Shown in pieces: positions 9,090 to 20,995 of a DNA stretch of 64,000 nucleotides; position 1 is the stretch's first letter, and each line of letters opens with the position of its first letter. A program made the translations under genes and the position numbers. The notes below the pieces were generated by a model, which saw only the letters and a list, made by a program, of their open reading frames with translations, ran no database searches and was not told the DNA's origin. The DNA comes from Morchella semilibera (Eukaryota > Ascomycota > Pezizomycetes > Pezizales > Morchellaceae): the NCBI GenBank assembly GCA_009192285.1, contig CM018608.1:328201-392200 (forward strand), in the 5' to 3' direction.

Positions 9090-11257
9090 TCAAACCTGCT
9101 GGCCATGTAAAATAGGCAAAAACTATTCATGTAAATGTTAGTTAAATAAAATAAATGGCTTTTTGTAAAAATATGATAGGTCTTACATTTCCCACAATGA
9201 GCATCGGGATATCAAACACGTCCCTCTTGATGGTCCAGCAAAATGCACACTCAACCTTTCCATCCTTCGCACCAAGTCCATCCATACCCTTCGGCCCTCG
9301 ATTCCCCACCGCATCTCCGTCAGAATCCCCATTTTCAGCCTTGACCCCAGAGCCGTTTGGTTGTTTCTGCGGCCGCGGTGGCCGATACTTAAGTACTTTG
9401 CAAGTTGTCATGACAGCACCCCTACTATCACCAAACGCTAATCGAGCAAATTGTTCGTAAAATTCAACTACCGACTCATCATCAAGTAATTCCGCAAGGA
9501 ACACGGGCTTCTTCTGCCCCCCAAGTCCCGGCTCTTCTAAAGGGGGGGGTGGCAAGTTTGGTACACTACTATGTGTAGGGACATTTGTGTTTAAGTTGGG
9601 TCTCTCTCCGAGCAAGATAGGCTTTTCCCAACCTGTAAGCATGCAAAACTCTTTTCCTACACCCACGACTTCACCCGTACGTCGACAAACGAGTGTGGGT
9701 GTGCCACAAGACTGTATGAACCGTTCGTACTCCCATAGGGTGCGTTGGAAACATTTCTCCATAAATAACAAATCTTCCGCCTTCAATGTCTGTGTGCATG
9801 CTATAAAGGACGGCCTGAAGCTTGCCATTGCTCGTGCGATTCGCAACAATAACGGTTTTGGAAACCTAGACTCGAGCATGTGGAACAAACGGTGATAATG
9901 AAGGGTATATGGATATGGCGAGGTTATAGTTGAATATATCTGCGAAGGGTCGTCGGGGAGGCGTCTTCGTCTTTGGATTTGCTGAAGTGGTTGAGAAGCC
10001 GACTGGACTTGTTGAAGGGATGAGTGTTGTGGATGCGCTGTGGCGCGGTGATTGTTATGTTGGTAAAAGCCTGGACTGCCCATTGACCCTGCAGTAGGTG
10101 TATCCGGATATCCCCCGCCCTGGGATGTGTTCTGAACATACCCTTGTCTAGGACTCTCCACCGGCGGGCTAGGACTTGTCAAGCTACCCGGTCCCGCCTC
10201 GATCATGTAAGTTCCCGCAAAACCGCCGCCAATACCACTGTGATTTCCCGTGGGGTTATTCCTAGCATTTCCCGCCCAATTATCATTCCCATATCCTTGC
10301 GGAGTTTCTCCTTGGGGTGCTGCATATCCAGTGTAACTTTCGCCCGCCGTTGGTATTACTGGAGAATATCCATAGTTACTTCCTCCACTTGTGCCCTCTG
10401 GTCCATCTTGAGATGCTTGCCCACCCATTTGTCCAAGCACTCCAAACTCCAACGCACCGTATTGGCTCCCAAAATTTAGGCTCGCAATGTCAAAATTGAA
10501 GAGCGCTGGATCTGATGGGTCAAATAGTGGGGCACCAGAAAAGTTCTGTTGTTGTGTTGGTGAATCCTGCAATACATTACCCGGTGATTCAATCGAGTTG
10601 GGATTGATGGTCCCGTCCGGTGGCAGCATATCTCCACCTTGTTGAGAGGGTGGTGGGGGTGCAGGTTGGTAAGCATAAGATGAGGCGGTAGACGATGGGG
10701 GTGGGACCGCAAATTCAGGAGGGCCATCGTCAATTGGGGCATCATGGAGATATTTGGCTTTCTTACGTACGCCGTCATGACAAGCATCTTGGAGGCCACG
10801 TTTGATACATCTTTGGCAAGGGCGTTCATCACCTACAGAGAAACAAAACAAAAGAGAGGGGGAAGGAGCTTGTTCAGTGTCTATTCAATATATAATAGAT
10901 GTAGAGTCTGTGGGGTGGGGGTGGGGTGGGGGAGGGCCAAGAGAAATAGCAGTAGTAGCAGTAGCAGCAGCAGTAGTAGTAGTAGTGATAAGGAAGGCAT
11001 TATTGAATATCCTGAGATAAGCAATTCATGTAAACGTACCACACGTGAGATGGGCTCTCTGACACGCAAAGCAAGCCCGACGAGCTTTTTTTGCGCCGAG
11101 GTCGGCCAGGATCTTTAGCAGAGCCACCTACCACCGTGGGAGGCGCGGAGGGAATAGTAGGTGTCGCGGGGCCGCCAGGAGCTGTCCCAGAGGCATTAGA
11201 GCACTGGTCGCCCGAGTGAGGGGAAGAGGGTTCGGTTTTCAGTTCGGATTTGACCAT
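9090..11257 (-). CDS. ERT1: AcuK/ERT1-like gluconeogenesis transcription factor (Zn2Cys6 + PAS), one frameshift
   Basis: Three exons by inspection: 11257-11040, 10832-9187 and 9122-9090. Introns are 10833-11039 (GTACGT...CTGTAG) and 9123-9186 (GTAAGA...AATAG, branch CTAAC). The start MVKSELKTEP has a good context. Exon 1 ends within the zinc cluster (RRACFACQRAHLTC) and exon 2 completes it (GDERPCQRCIKRGLQDAC). A Gln/Pro/Gly-rich middle follows, then the conserved MASFRPSFIACTQTLK block and a PAS-like region (TGEVVGVGKEFCMLTGW). The end is CAFCWTIKRDVFDIPMLIVG, completed by NFLPILHGQQV from exon 3. Corrected length is about 631 aa, as in the family. AcuK/ERT1 proteins activate gluconeogenic genes such as PEP carboxykinase and fructose-1,6-bisphosphatase in the nucleus. 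Exon 1 has 218 nt where 217 are needed: seven T at 11086-11092 shift the frame before the first zinc Cys. A sequencing or assembly error or a true null allele are both possible. Confidence 0.93.
10948..10987. repeat. AGC/AGT trinucleotide microsatellite in ERT1 intron 1
   Basis: Interrupted (AGY)n run of about 40 bp wholly inside the first intron of the ERT1-like gene. The intron is unusually long (207 bp) for this locus, partly because of this repeat and the neighbouring GT/GGGGT-rich stretch (about 10910-10935). Confidence 0.85.
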
Positions 11258-13670
11258 GGTCGCGTGCGCGCAGGATAAAGAGCTTCGTCGATGTGCGAGC
11301 AGACGTACAAGACTGGAGAGGTGGGCGTAGGCGATAATCGTCAATTATCAATACTCACAATTAAGGAGTAGTGGAAAGAAGGGGGGGGTGGAAAAAAATT
11401 ACTCTGCGGATTTCCGGGAGAAGTGGTAACGGCTAAGAGGTTATAGGAAGTAAATGAGAAGAGGAGGTTGTTGAGGGAAAAAGGTTTAGTGGGGACCTGA
11501 CGAAAAAGCCTTGGTAGTGTAGCCGAGACGGGCCTCGCTCCAACGGAACTAGCAAGGGAAGGAGAAAAGAAAAAGAAAAAAAATATACTGTGACTTTTAT
11601 TTTAAGAGCTGCTTGTGCTATCTTTATCAATTGAGGAAAAGACTAGGAGTGGTAGGAATTGTTTTTGGTGGCAGAGGCATCTCACAAGCTCTTGGCCGTT
11701 CACTGAATTTTTATACCACAGTCACCTGTGTTTGTTGGCAGGCTGTGATACGGGGGGGGTGTGTGGATGAAGGTGAAGATCGAGGGGTGAAAGAAGCGGC
11801 AGATGAAGTAGAGAAATAGAAAATGATGAACGAAGGAATGAGGGGGGGTATTAAGATATGAGAGAGTTACAGACAGAGAGATCATATCAGACAGAGATCA
11901 GAGAGATCAGAGGAGGGGGCAGTAGGCGCTGCATACGGAGATCATCAGCAGGAACAGCAACGGCAACAGCTAGAGTACATGAGCTACAGCTATACAACAT
12001 TAACTGGGTGAGTGAAATAGAGCGAGTGAAGAGAGAGAGGGGTTCAAAGGTCTCTCTGGAAATCACTCGAAGAGGCTACGGGTATGTGTAACGGTCAGCT
12101 AGGGAAGAAAGAAAAAAAAAGTTCAACGCCGCCGTGAAAAAAAAAAAAAAAAAAAAAAATCTGACCATGTTATGTAGGGCTGGCCATATGTGAATCAAAT
12201 CGAGACATAGGCGTCATTCATCCTACAACCGTGTCACCCTTGCCTACTCTCTTTTTTTTTTTTTTTTCTTCTCACAACTACATGTACTTATGTATTTTTC
12301 TTTTCTTTTTTCTCACATCGCTCTTGCATAACCTCACTCTGGCGTTCTGGCATCTGCCTCACATGAGACTCGAACCCCCCCCCCCTCAGGCCCCACCTGC
12401 CCTACTGCTACTACCTACTACAATTGCCCTCTAATATTTCCCGAATCGTCGATCTCTAGATCTACCAAAGAAAATCAACTATCATCTTTATACCTCTCCT
12501 ACTGTGCTTCCCTTAGCCCTACCTATCTCATATCCTCTAAATACATATATATATACATATATATACACATAAGTATGCTTATACTCCTCTCTGCATGCAG
12601 GCTGTTTAACCTCCAATAACCAGTCTTGAAGCTTCACTGTTCAGACAATCTCCAATTAATCCTCAGCTCGGCCAGAACTCCAGTCTCCCTCTCTCCACCT
12701 ATTGTGTAACGCTTCTGGTGAATCTCTCACACCCCCTGCTATTTTGTGCACGCCTACTCATTCCCCATGCAGCTATACGGACGTACACTCTTGCTTGTTT
12801 GCCCCACATGCCAGGACGCGGGGCGGAGCCATCACTTGACTGTCCCCTTCATCGACGTCATGAGATAAATAATAAATCTAAACTTCAAAAGGTTCTTCTC
12901 TCACTAAGCTCTCATGTACGATCTTGATTTACATATGTACTTACCTACATACATACCATGCACTCTACAGTACTGCATCGTTTCCAATTCTTCAATCCTT
13001 ACCCATTGCGCAATCTACATACTACCACGATCAACATCCCTTCCCGCCTGTCGGTGGCCCCGGCTTTCGTTAATCACTCCGTCTTTCCCGGTTAGATATA
13101 ATATTATCATAATCCACATACACATAGGGTACATGTACTTACATGATGTATCCTCGTGTGTCCTCCCTTCACTAACGTAACTCTCACCCCTTCTTTGGAT
13201 CCAACCAGCTGTAACCAATCAAATTCTAGATCGAAGAACAGCTATCCATACAACAGCATCATCCTACCTTAACCTCACCTACCACAACGTACTACTAATA
13301 TTACACATACCAAAACGAACCCTTTTTCTGTTTCCCACGTGGGCTAGAATGGCGAACTGGAGTCGTGTCTTCTGCTGCTCGGGGAATTACTTACATCCCA
13401 CAAAATCTTATATAATTATATGAATCTCCCAAAGAAATTGAATGAGGAACCAATACTGACAATCCTCTTGCATGTCAGCTCCAGCTACCTCCAATTACCA
13501 TTACGGCAAACGACCCCGCGTCACTTTGCGCCAACATTTTGTTTTTCACTGCATGCAGCTAGATTTTCCCTCTGCTGTAGCTACCCGTCCAACCAAGCCC
13601 ATTGTGTGAAACCCACACCACAACCAAAGAGCAATGTCCCGGGCAAGTATTTATAACAAGAAACATCTTA

Positions 13671-13819
13671 TCCCTTCGTCCAGCAATGCTGACCCCTCTA
13701 TAATAGAGGGATTGAATTTATATGAGAGATCTATTATTTGATAATAGGATATTGTGTTAGTAAAGCCACAAAAATTTCTTTTTTTTTGGGGGGTCAGCAT
13801 TTTTTGCCAGACGAAGGGA
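13671..13819. mobile_element. Short TA-flanked inverted-repeat element (MITE-like, about 149 bp)
   Basis: The left end TCCCTTCGTCCAGCAATGCT pairs with the right end, which on the reverse strand reads TCCCTTCGTCTGGC and then AATGCTGACCCC. The arms differ by two substitutions and a short A-rich insertion. TA lies on each side (13669-13670 and 13820-13821), as in Tc1/mariner-type insertions. The interior is AT-rich and holds a smaller stem (CCCCTCTATAATAGAGGG). No coding capacity. Confidence 0.7.
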
Positions 13820-16570
13820 TACTATTGCATGGCGTATTTGACGCCTCCATGACTGGCCGGTTGGCCGTATTTCTGGGATTATGGTGTGTGGATGTGGATC
13901 GTTCGTTCGTGAGGCGACTAATCGAGTGAGGGTGTGTGTGTGTTGTGCGGGTACCCGCACTGCTCAACGCATATATATGTATAGCGGCGCCGCTTTTAAT
14001 GCCTCAGCACCCCTCGAACTTACCTCTTATGCCGTAAGGCCGCGACCGGACTGCAAGCGATCACTATTTGTACCTTCCTGATCGTTGGATACAGCTGAGG
14101 TTTTGGCTCTGCGGGCTTTCTTTCACATGTAGCGGAATCGCTCACTCGAACGAGCCGGCCTCTCCGGTCATGAACGGCCGGCGGGCTCTGCCATACGCAG
14201 AAATGTCCACAATGCCTATTTTATGTTATGTTACTCCTTGATTTCCAATCAGCCCACCGACGGGCAGTCTTGAATCGATTTTCTTTTCTTTTCTGGCTAA
14301 CGAGATATTTCCACGGGGATCTCCGTTCATCTACGCTATCGAAGGTTCTCTCCCGCTCTCCTATCATAAATCTCTTATCCTCGGCATTCACGATTTCCAC
14401 GATGATCCTAGACCGGAAACTGGGCCACTCATCTATATAGTATCAAACAAGGCCGAACTCAATCTCCAAAGCTAAGAGATAAGACGAGACATTTTTCGTC
14501 TTCTTTTCCGGGCCGCTGCAGCCCCTCTGCCTTCATCTATGGTTTCGCTTTTATGCCCATTTACCCTAAATAATTTTGCTTTTATGGATTTCTCAATCAG
14601 GGGGCAATCAAATATACCCACAATATTCGTCTCCTTGAACAACCTTTCTATACACGTGCTGTGCTGCACAAGCTCTTCTATCCCCCAGACCTTGCAGTGC
14701 GTATACATCAAGTTTAGGACTTACCGGTACGCAAACCGTACTGCAGAAGCGGAAAGAGGGAGAATTCTGGAAAATATCCAGTAATCATCATTGGCTGCTT
14801 AATGGGGAGATAGGAGGCGAGTTTCATTTGAGACATTAGTTTCTCTTGGGCCAACAACCATAAACGCCAAGAGACGAACTTTCTTTCAAACTGGATTTTA
14901 AATATGCGGCATTCTATCTTGATAAATGATGAGCGCGTGAGTACATTTCAAATAAGGTGTCGGATGCTGAACTGATACTTTAACAAACGTCATAAAGGTT
15001 GAGTCGATCACATGCAAATTTCATAGGTTATCACTCGAATATTGTCTGAAGGCTTAGCAAATTTTCCTTTTCCGAATGATCTAAGACTACATGTCTCGCA
15101 ATCGACCGGTAAATGAAAACATGTGGTAAGCGAATTAAAGTCGATATAGAGATATTGAGGAGGCACTCAATCAGGTTCTATATACCGAGAATTATTACAC
15201 TTTAGTCTTTGGAGCATCATGCGTACATGCATGTATGTAACTTGTAGGTATTGAGCAAGTAGATGATGTATTATCGAGATTTGCAGGTTTGGAGCGTGAA
15301 GGAATAATTAGCAGACAGCCATTGGACACAGTCTCTGGATAAAATTTCTTCTGGCTGAAATCGTACGTCGCATCAGCCATCATGTACATACATGCACTTC
15401 ATGTATGCTTAACGCCACCCAAGCACCGGTTTTCGCTGACACGTTCGTCTGTTTTACCTTATAACTTGAGTCTCGGGCTCTGGGACCCGGGTGGTCTGGG
15501 CTGTTACCCCCCCCCCCCTAATCTTACTGATTCCCAGTCCGAACCGTTCCCTGAAATCCACTTGTTCTCTCCCTTTTCGTAAACAATGAAGAGGCATTAG
15601 TCGTGTGCAACTATCTTTCTACGTTTATCTAAGCGGAAAATAAAATAAGGAAATAAGTTTTTTGAACTTTGGATAGATATAGTTTTCTCAGCTAATCTCC
15701 TTGCGCCTTAAGCTTTGATATATACGGATAGGATATTGTCTCTACATGATTTCCCTAAGATAGAGAGCACATGACAGGTGATCGGAGTTAGTTTCCACCT
15801 TAGATTTTCTTTACAGGCTTTGCCCTATTGTGTTCTGCCGCTGGTACCTGCTGCCGAGCGGTACATACTAACACATAAGTTATTAACAACATAATGAAAT
15901 CCCCCTTCCCCCCTAATTCAATGCGAGATGCTGTTTTCCCTTCCTATTGTCTTAATGACCACTCAAACCGTGTAGTACGGGTTCAATGGTTCCAAATCGC
16001 TAAAGATCTGTACATCATCTCAAATTAAGCGGGGTATGCTAGACTTCATTTCGAAACACGTCACGGCCTAATGCACTGTTGATCTACACTAGTATTGTCC
16101 CCAACTGGGGGCTAGGTATCTATGAACATCACAAAAACCACTACAAATACCAGGAAGATTTTCCATTTGTCTGTGCTAATATTTATAATAATAGGCGGGC
16201 TGGTCCTTCGCTCCGGCTCCGGCTCCGAAAGCCTATGGCTAACAGCCCCCCCCCCACATCCAGGACAAAACTTCACCTGATATATGGCCGGAACTGATTC
16301 AAATATTGACTCCTATATAAAATTGGTAGGTGAATATTGGGCACCAACTTTCCAGATCCACGTGCTGCAATTACGGCTAGTTTTATTTTCTTCTTTCATG
16401 AAACTTCTAATGCATCTAGGTCTTATATTAGTTAGTTTATCACCGCAGGCGCCAGCATTAGCTATAAGCTTCTCGGCATCCTGTCAAAAGAGGATGACCG
16501 GCCAAAGCTAGAGCTGAAACTGGAAACGGAGAGGGTAGAGAGTGATTAATTGATCTCGGGGAAATGTCAG

Positions 16571-16596
16571 CTTTTAGGTACATACATGTACTTACA
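16571..16596. repeat. Perfect inverted repeat built of two TACATGTA motifs
   Basis: TACATACATGTA, a 2-nt spacer, then TACATGTATGTA, which is its exact reverse complement. It is a compact example of the palindrome that recurs in intergenic DNA across the window. Confidence 0.8.
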
Positions 16597-19500
16597 TGTA
16601 TGTATCTTCAGCTCTTTGGATTATTCACTCTCCCCTCCTCTGACCCGACTCTACAATATCAGCTGTAGATTATGTATACGTATACATTTTCTATTGTATA
16701 TGATGTGTATATTTATAATTTACGTGGCACAAAAAAAATAACTGCATACATCCCACTGTCCTCTATCTCCTCTCTTCTTCCAATTGATCACCCCATGAAG
16801 TTGTATCTTCATAGCACGCACCGTGCACCCTTTATGCTGGAAATATGGGGAGAAGTTTATGACCAAAACCATGCTGGTGTATGACGTTAGCACCGCAATT
16901 GACACCCCTTAATGACTTGGTTGACGTTGCCGGAGAATACCATTCAGACGACAGCTGCTCACGTACCTACGTACGGGACGGTATTGATCTGTCGAATCTG
17001 ATCGATGTTTTACCATTTATTTTAATTTTAATTTTAATTTTCTGGGAAGATTGGGCGCACAACACTCTTATGTAAAGGTACCCAATAGAATTGACCGTAC
17101 ATAGGTTCCATTATGATAAGTATCATAACTAATACTACATCTATTCAAAGAAAACACAAAATCGAGCCTCCATGATCCAAACCAGCTGCCCCAGAGCTCC
17201 TCAACGTACCACAAGGTCCATCGCTCCGATTAATTGTTCATTTCCTGTATATACGAAGCACAACACTAACCCCATCCTCCTCGAGCCCTAGGTATTGGGT
17301 TGGTCTGTCTACATGTATACAGGAATTGTGAAACAGCGTGAATACGGTAGTTTAAGTTCTTATTGGGAAAGGAGACGGGGGGTGGATCCGGTGTAAGTTT
17401 GATCATGTGTGACATCCCAAACTGAGTAGATGCAGTGTGACGTGACAATCACTCTACTCACTTACTCATTGCCCCACTCAGTGCCCCAGGGGCAGTAAAG
17501 ACGGTGGAGCAGTGGACTATTTAAAAGTTCAAATGAGGGGTGTGGTGAAGTGATGCCTGATTCGGTAGGGAAACCTTTTTTTTCATGTTCATGACACCCT
17601 CATTCTTTTATAATTTAGGTATGAGCACTTGAAATAAGGAGTGAATTAATTATAATTTACCAACTCAATCTTCCATTCGAGCCAGCGAATTCATTTGGTA
17701 CAATGTACCTTCTCAACTCCGTCGCGCGCAGGATTAATTGAGAGATGAGTGATAGTATACGGCTAGGTATTATAATATATAATGATAGTCTAAATACTTT
17801 GAGCTGAAAATCTTTCTAGTAACCATAAGTTTGAGGGTTATCACTTCTACTCATTGCGAAGGGAAATATGAGTTATTTGCCTGACTCAAAGCACTAAGAA
17901 TTCGAAGTATTGCACTATCGATTATATTAACCCATAATGGAATAGGCTTTAAATTCTTAGAATCCGATAGTTGTAGTTGATACATGTAGTTTTATTGACC
18001 GCGCCGGGGATGTAAGCTAGTAGAATCTTCCTGAAGTATCAAATTATTAGCCTCTAACTATATAGAAGATCCAACTAAGTACACTTCATTATACGTATAG
18101 CACGTCAGAAATCAGTCATAAGCTAATGACACCCCGGCCCATATGAGCAAATATTAAGTGGTAGAATCGAGTCTGATGTCACAGGTATAGTCTTTGGTAA
18201 AAGCTCTACATCCACTTCAATGTAGAGCCAATATGCATGAAAGGGGCAGATATGTCTTTTTACCATGGAAGAGACGTCGCGTGGTTTCTGCTTATTGGTA
18301 ATTATAACTGAATCATAAAAAATCACTCGACCACGTATAGCTGGCTAAAACTCTAGTTTTGTCTGCAGAGGCGGTATAGAAATACTTATACCATGTATAG
18401 CTTCTCCTGTTAGATAGAGTTCTCTTCGCACATATACCATGCATGAAACTCAGCCTCTCTCGGATCTATTCGCCTATCTTGAAAAATATTTATTATAATT
18501 ACATTTTATCAAATTGGAGTGGGAGTAGTGGTAACTGTTGGAGCTAGCAGCTACTTGATGTAGTAATAAAGCAGTACTAAAAAATTTGCACCTTTGTAAG
18601 GCGTTATATAAGTTCATCTAAATACATGTAGATATGAACATACAGTCAACGTGTATGGGAACACAGCGTTAACAAAAAAAGCCTGTTTTGTGTCATGCAT
18701 TGCGGGGAATAACGGGTGAAACTCGGTGCTGGGCCCCAGACACTACATGGAGTGATGATCGGTATTCATGCGCGGCATATGCAAGTACAGACATGCATGT
18801 AGGGGAATGGTAATCCTCCTATCATCTAATCTTGGTACTACAAGCACGTTAGTGCGAACATTAAACATGGTTCCGACAGAACAGGTGCGCACATATGATC
18901 CCTATAGTCGTGGATTATGGTGCCAAAATTTCCGCCCTCATTCTCCATGCATTATTGAATACCTATGGCTGGACGAACCTTTTTGTAAGCTAGCTGAAAC
19001 TGAAGAGACCAAACGAATGCAATAGGCGGCACCGCACCAGATTATTGTATGTTTGGGTTCTCTATCTAACCTTCTGTAGCTCAAGGGGCTATGGCTCTTT
19101 ACAGTCATATATCCAAGGCAAGGCATAGGGGTGACCACGAGGTACGTCTGCGTCCCCTGCATCTGGCCTCCCCTAATCCTGAAGCTGGGCGAAAAACTAT
19201 CCAATGACCTCAAAGTGCATTAGACTATCGTGGGGGGTTCCAGCCTTCTTTCCTGTGGCCCAATAGAACCGACCACACCCTCAGTCAGAGTCAACTAGAT
19301 ACTTTTTTTATACGCACCATCCCTTCCATAACGCATCATGATTGTTCATCCTGGGGAGGCTTCAAAGCGCCTGGAAAATTGTATCCACGTATCTTTACTC
19401 CAGCCCACAGATGATAAAAGAACTCGGTAGAAAAAAACATGTTATTCCCTTGGCCAGTTAACCTACGACAGGCCATATACCCTTGTCATCTCACCATTTA

Positions 19501-19676
19501 TTAGGGTTTCTATAGGCTCTTCTCGCACTATCTCTACTCGCGCGTTAACTGTCGTCGGATATCGTTGCAACCAAACGCTTATCAAAAATTCCGACTTTCT
19601 AATTAACGACTGAGTATATATGAGAATTAACTAGTGACTTGCTTCGGGTATCATATATATCGATAATTTCGTTGTA

Positions 19677-20045
19677 TGGCCCATATGGAGCGGTAAATGT
19701 GTCAAAAGTAATTTCACCAACGGTGGTAAATTATTTACCACCGGTGGTATAAGCACTGAATTTCAGTCCTTGTCCCAGTATAAATGCTGACTTTCAGTCT
19801 TTATGCTGCATTATCATTAATGCCAACAGTTTCACACCGGTAAAATACCTGCCACCAGTGGTAAAATGGCCTACTACTGGTGGTGAAATTCCCACCGGTG
19901 GACAATGTTCATATATACTGGCATTATATAGCCCCTTTTGGCAAAAAGGTCTGTGCTAATATCCGTTTTGAGGTATAAATGCTGGTATTATTTTCACCAC
20001 GGTGGTAAAATCACTTTTGACACGTTTACCGCGCCATATGGCCCA
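19677..20045. mobile_element. TA-flanked MITE with long terminal inverted repeats (369 bp)
   Basis: The left terminus begins TGGCCCATATGGAGCGGTAA. The reverse complement of the right terminus begins TGGGCCATATGGCGCGGTAA. The match continues through GTGTCAAAAGT, about 42 bp with five mismatches by eye. TA lies on both sides (19675-19676 and 20046-20047), consistent with a Tc1/mariner-type target duplication. The interior carries seven copies of a CCACCGGTGGTAAA-like palindrome, plus paired CTGA(A/C)TTTCAGTC segments. No coding capacity. Confidence 0.85.
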
Positions 20046-20530
20046 TAGGATATATATCTAGAAGCGAGGGTACGTATAATGGTATATGGGGTTACATTTT
20101 TAATTATAATATATAGAAATATTAATCCTCACGCCTCGGTCTCCTGTGGGTACCATGGCCCTGTGACCAACCTAGCTGGGTAAGTCGTAGAGTAATTCCG
20201 CCTAAGCTGTAATACATGTACCCTCATATAGCTCGCTACCAGCAGGCTGGATAGGCCCCAAATGTTTCTGGAGCGTTATCATCCACGGCAATACATTTCT
20301 CCGAACCCACAGTAGCATCTATAGAATTGGCATGGTTGATGTCTACAACTTTATCACGGATATACTCAACGGTTTACAAGCTGCGCTAGAAGCTTGTGAG
20401 CCCTTTCTCCTCTCTTCACCAATCAGGTGCGGTTTGGAGAAAGGTTCTAGGCTTGAAACTCGGGGTTGCTGATTAATCATTGCACTAAACCTTCTCCGAC
20501 ATTCGGGAGCACATCATTGCTGCACATGTA

Positions 20531-20610
20531 CTTGGGGTGAAATTAAGTATTGTCCCAACCGCGCTGGCAACCATGCTATCGCGAGAGACAATACTTAATT
20601 TCACCGCAAG
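20531..20610. mobile_element. 80-bp foldback element with TA flanks
   Basis: The left arm CTTGGGGTGAAATTAAGTAT (continuing TGTC) is repeated in inverted form on the right with one mismatch, giving 24-bp arms around a loop of about 32 nt. TA lies on both sides (20529-20530 and 20611-20612). It could fold as a stable hairpin or be a minimal MITE. No coding capacity. Confidence 0.75.
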
Positions 20611-20995
20611 TAGTATGTAAGTACGCTAGAAGGATTACCGTATGCATATCCAATAACTAGAGTTTTTACATGTCTTTGTTTAATGACAGCCCCAAAGTTA
20701 CTAGATCATCTCCGCTCGCTAACCCACATCTTTTCTAGCTGACCTAGCTGACACGTGAGCGAGTGATGAACGATGAAGAATAACCGCTCCAGCCAGATAA
20801 ACTACCAGAATTCAAGCCGCCAGAGATATAAACAGACACATAAATTATAGGTCTAAAGACTCTTGTATGCAATCCATCTGTGTATTTTCTTACCCGCCAA
20901 AGATAACCTCGCTCTAGCTGTGGGTTATTTAGTTACCCGGCCTCAGATGACTCTCACCACCAATCAACCCATGCACACCCATCAAACAATCCTCG

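Larger units (their letters stand above)
11258..20995. other. 9.7-kb gene-poor region with small inverted-repeat elements
   Basis: No frame here has recognisable protein features. The left end (11258 to about 12100) is the probable promoter and 5' leader of the ERT1-like gene and is purine-rich on this strand. Other content: A23 at 12137-12159, T16 at 12252-12267, an AT dinucleotide-like stretch at 12540-12570, a perfect TACATACATGTA inverted repeat near 16571-16596, a TTTTAA-type tandem near 17020-17042, and three inverted-repeat elements listed separately. Confidence 0.6.
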
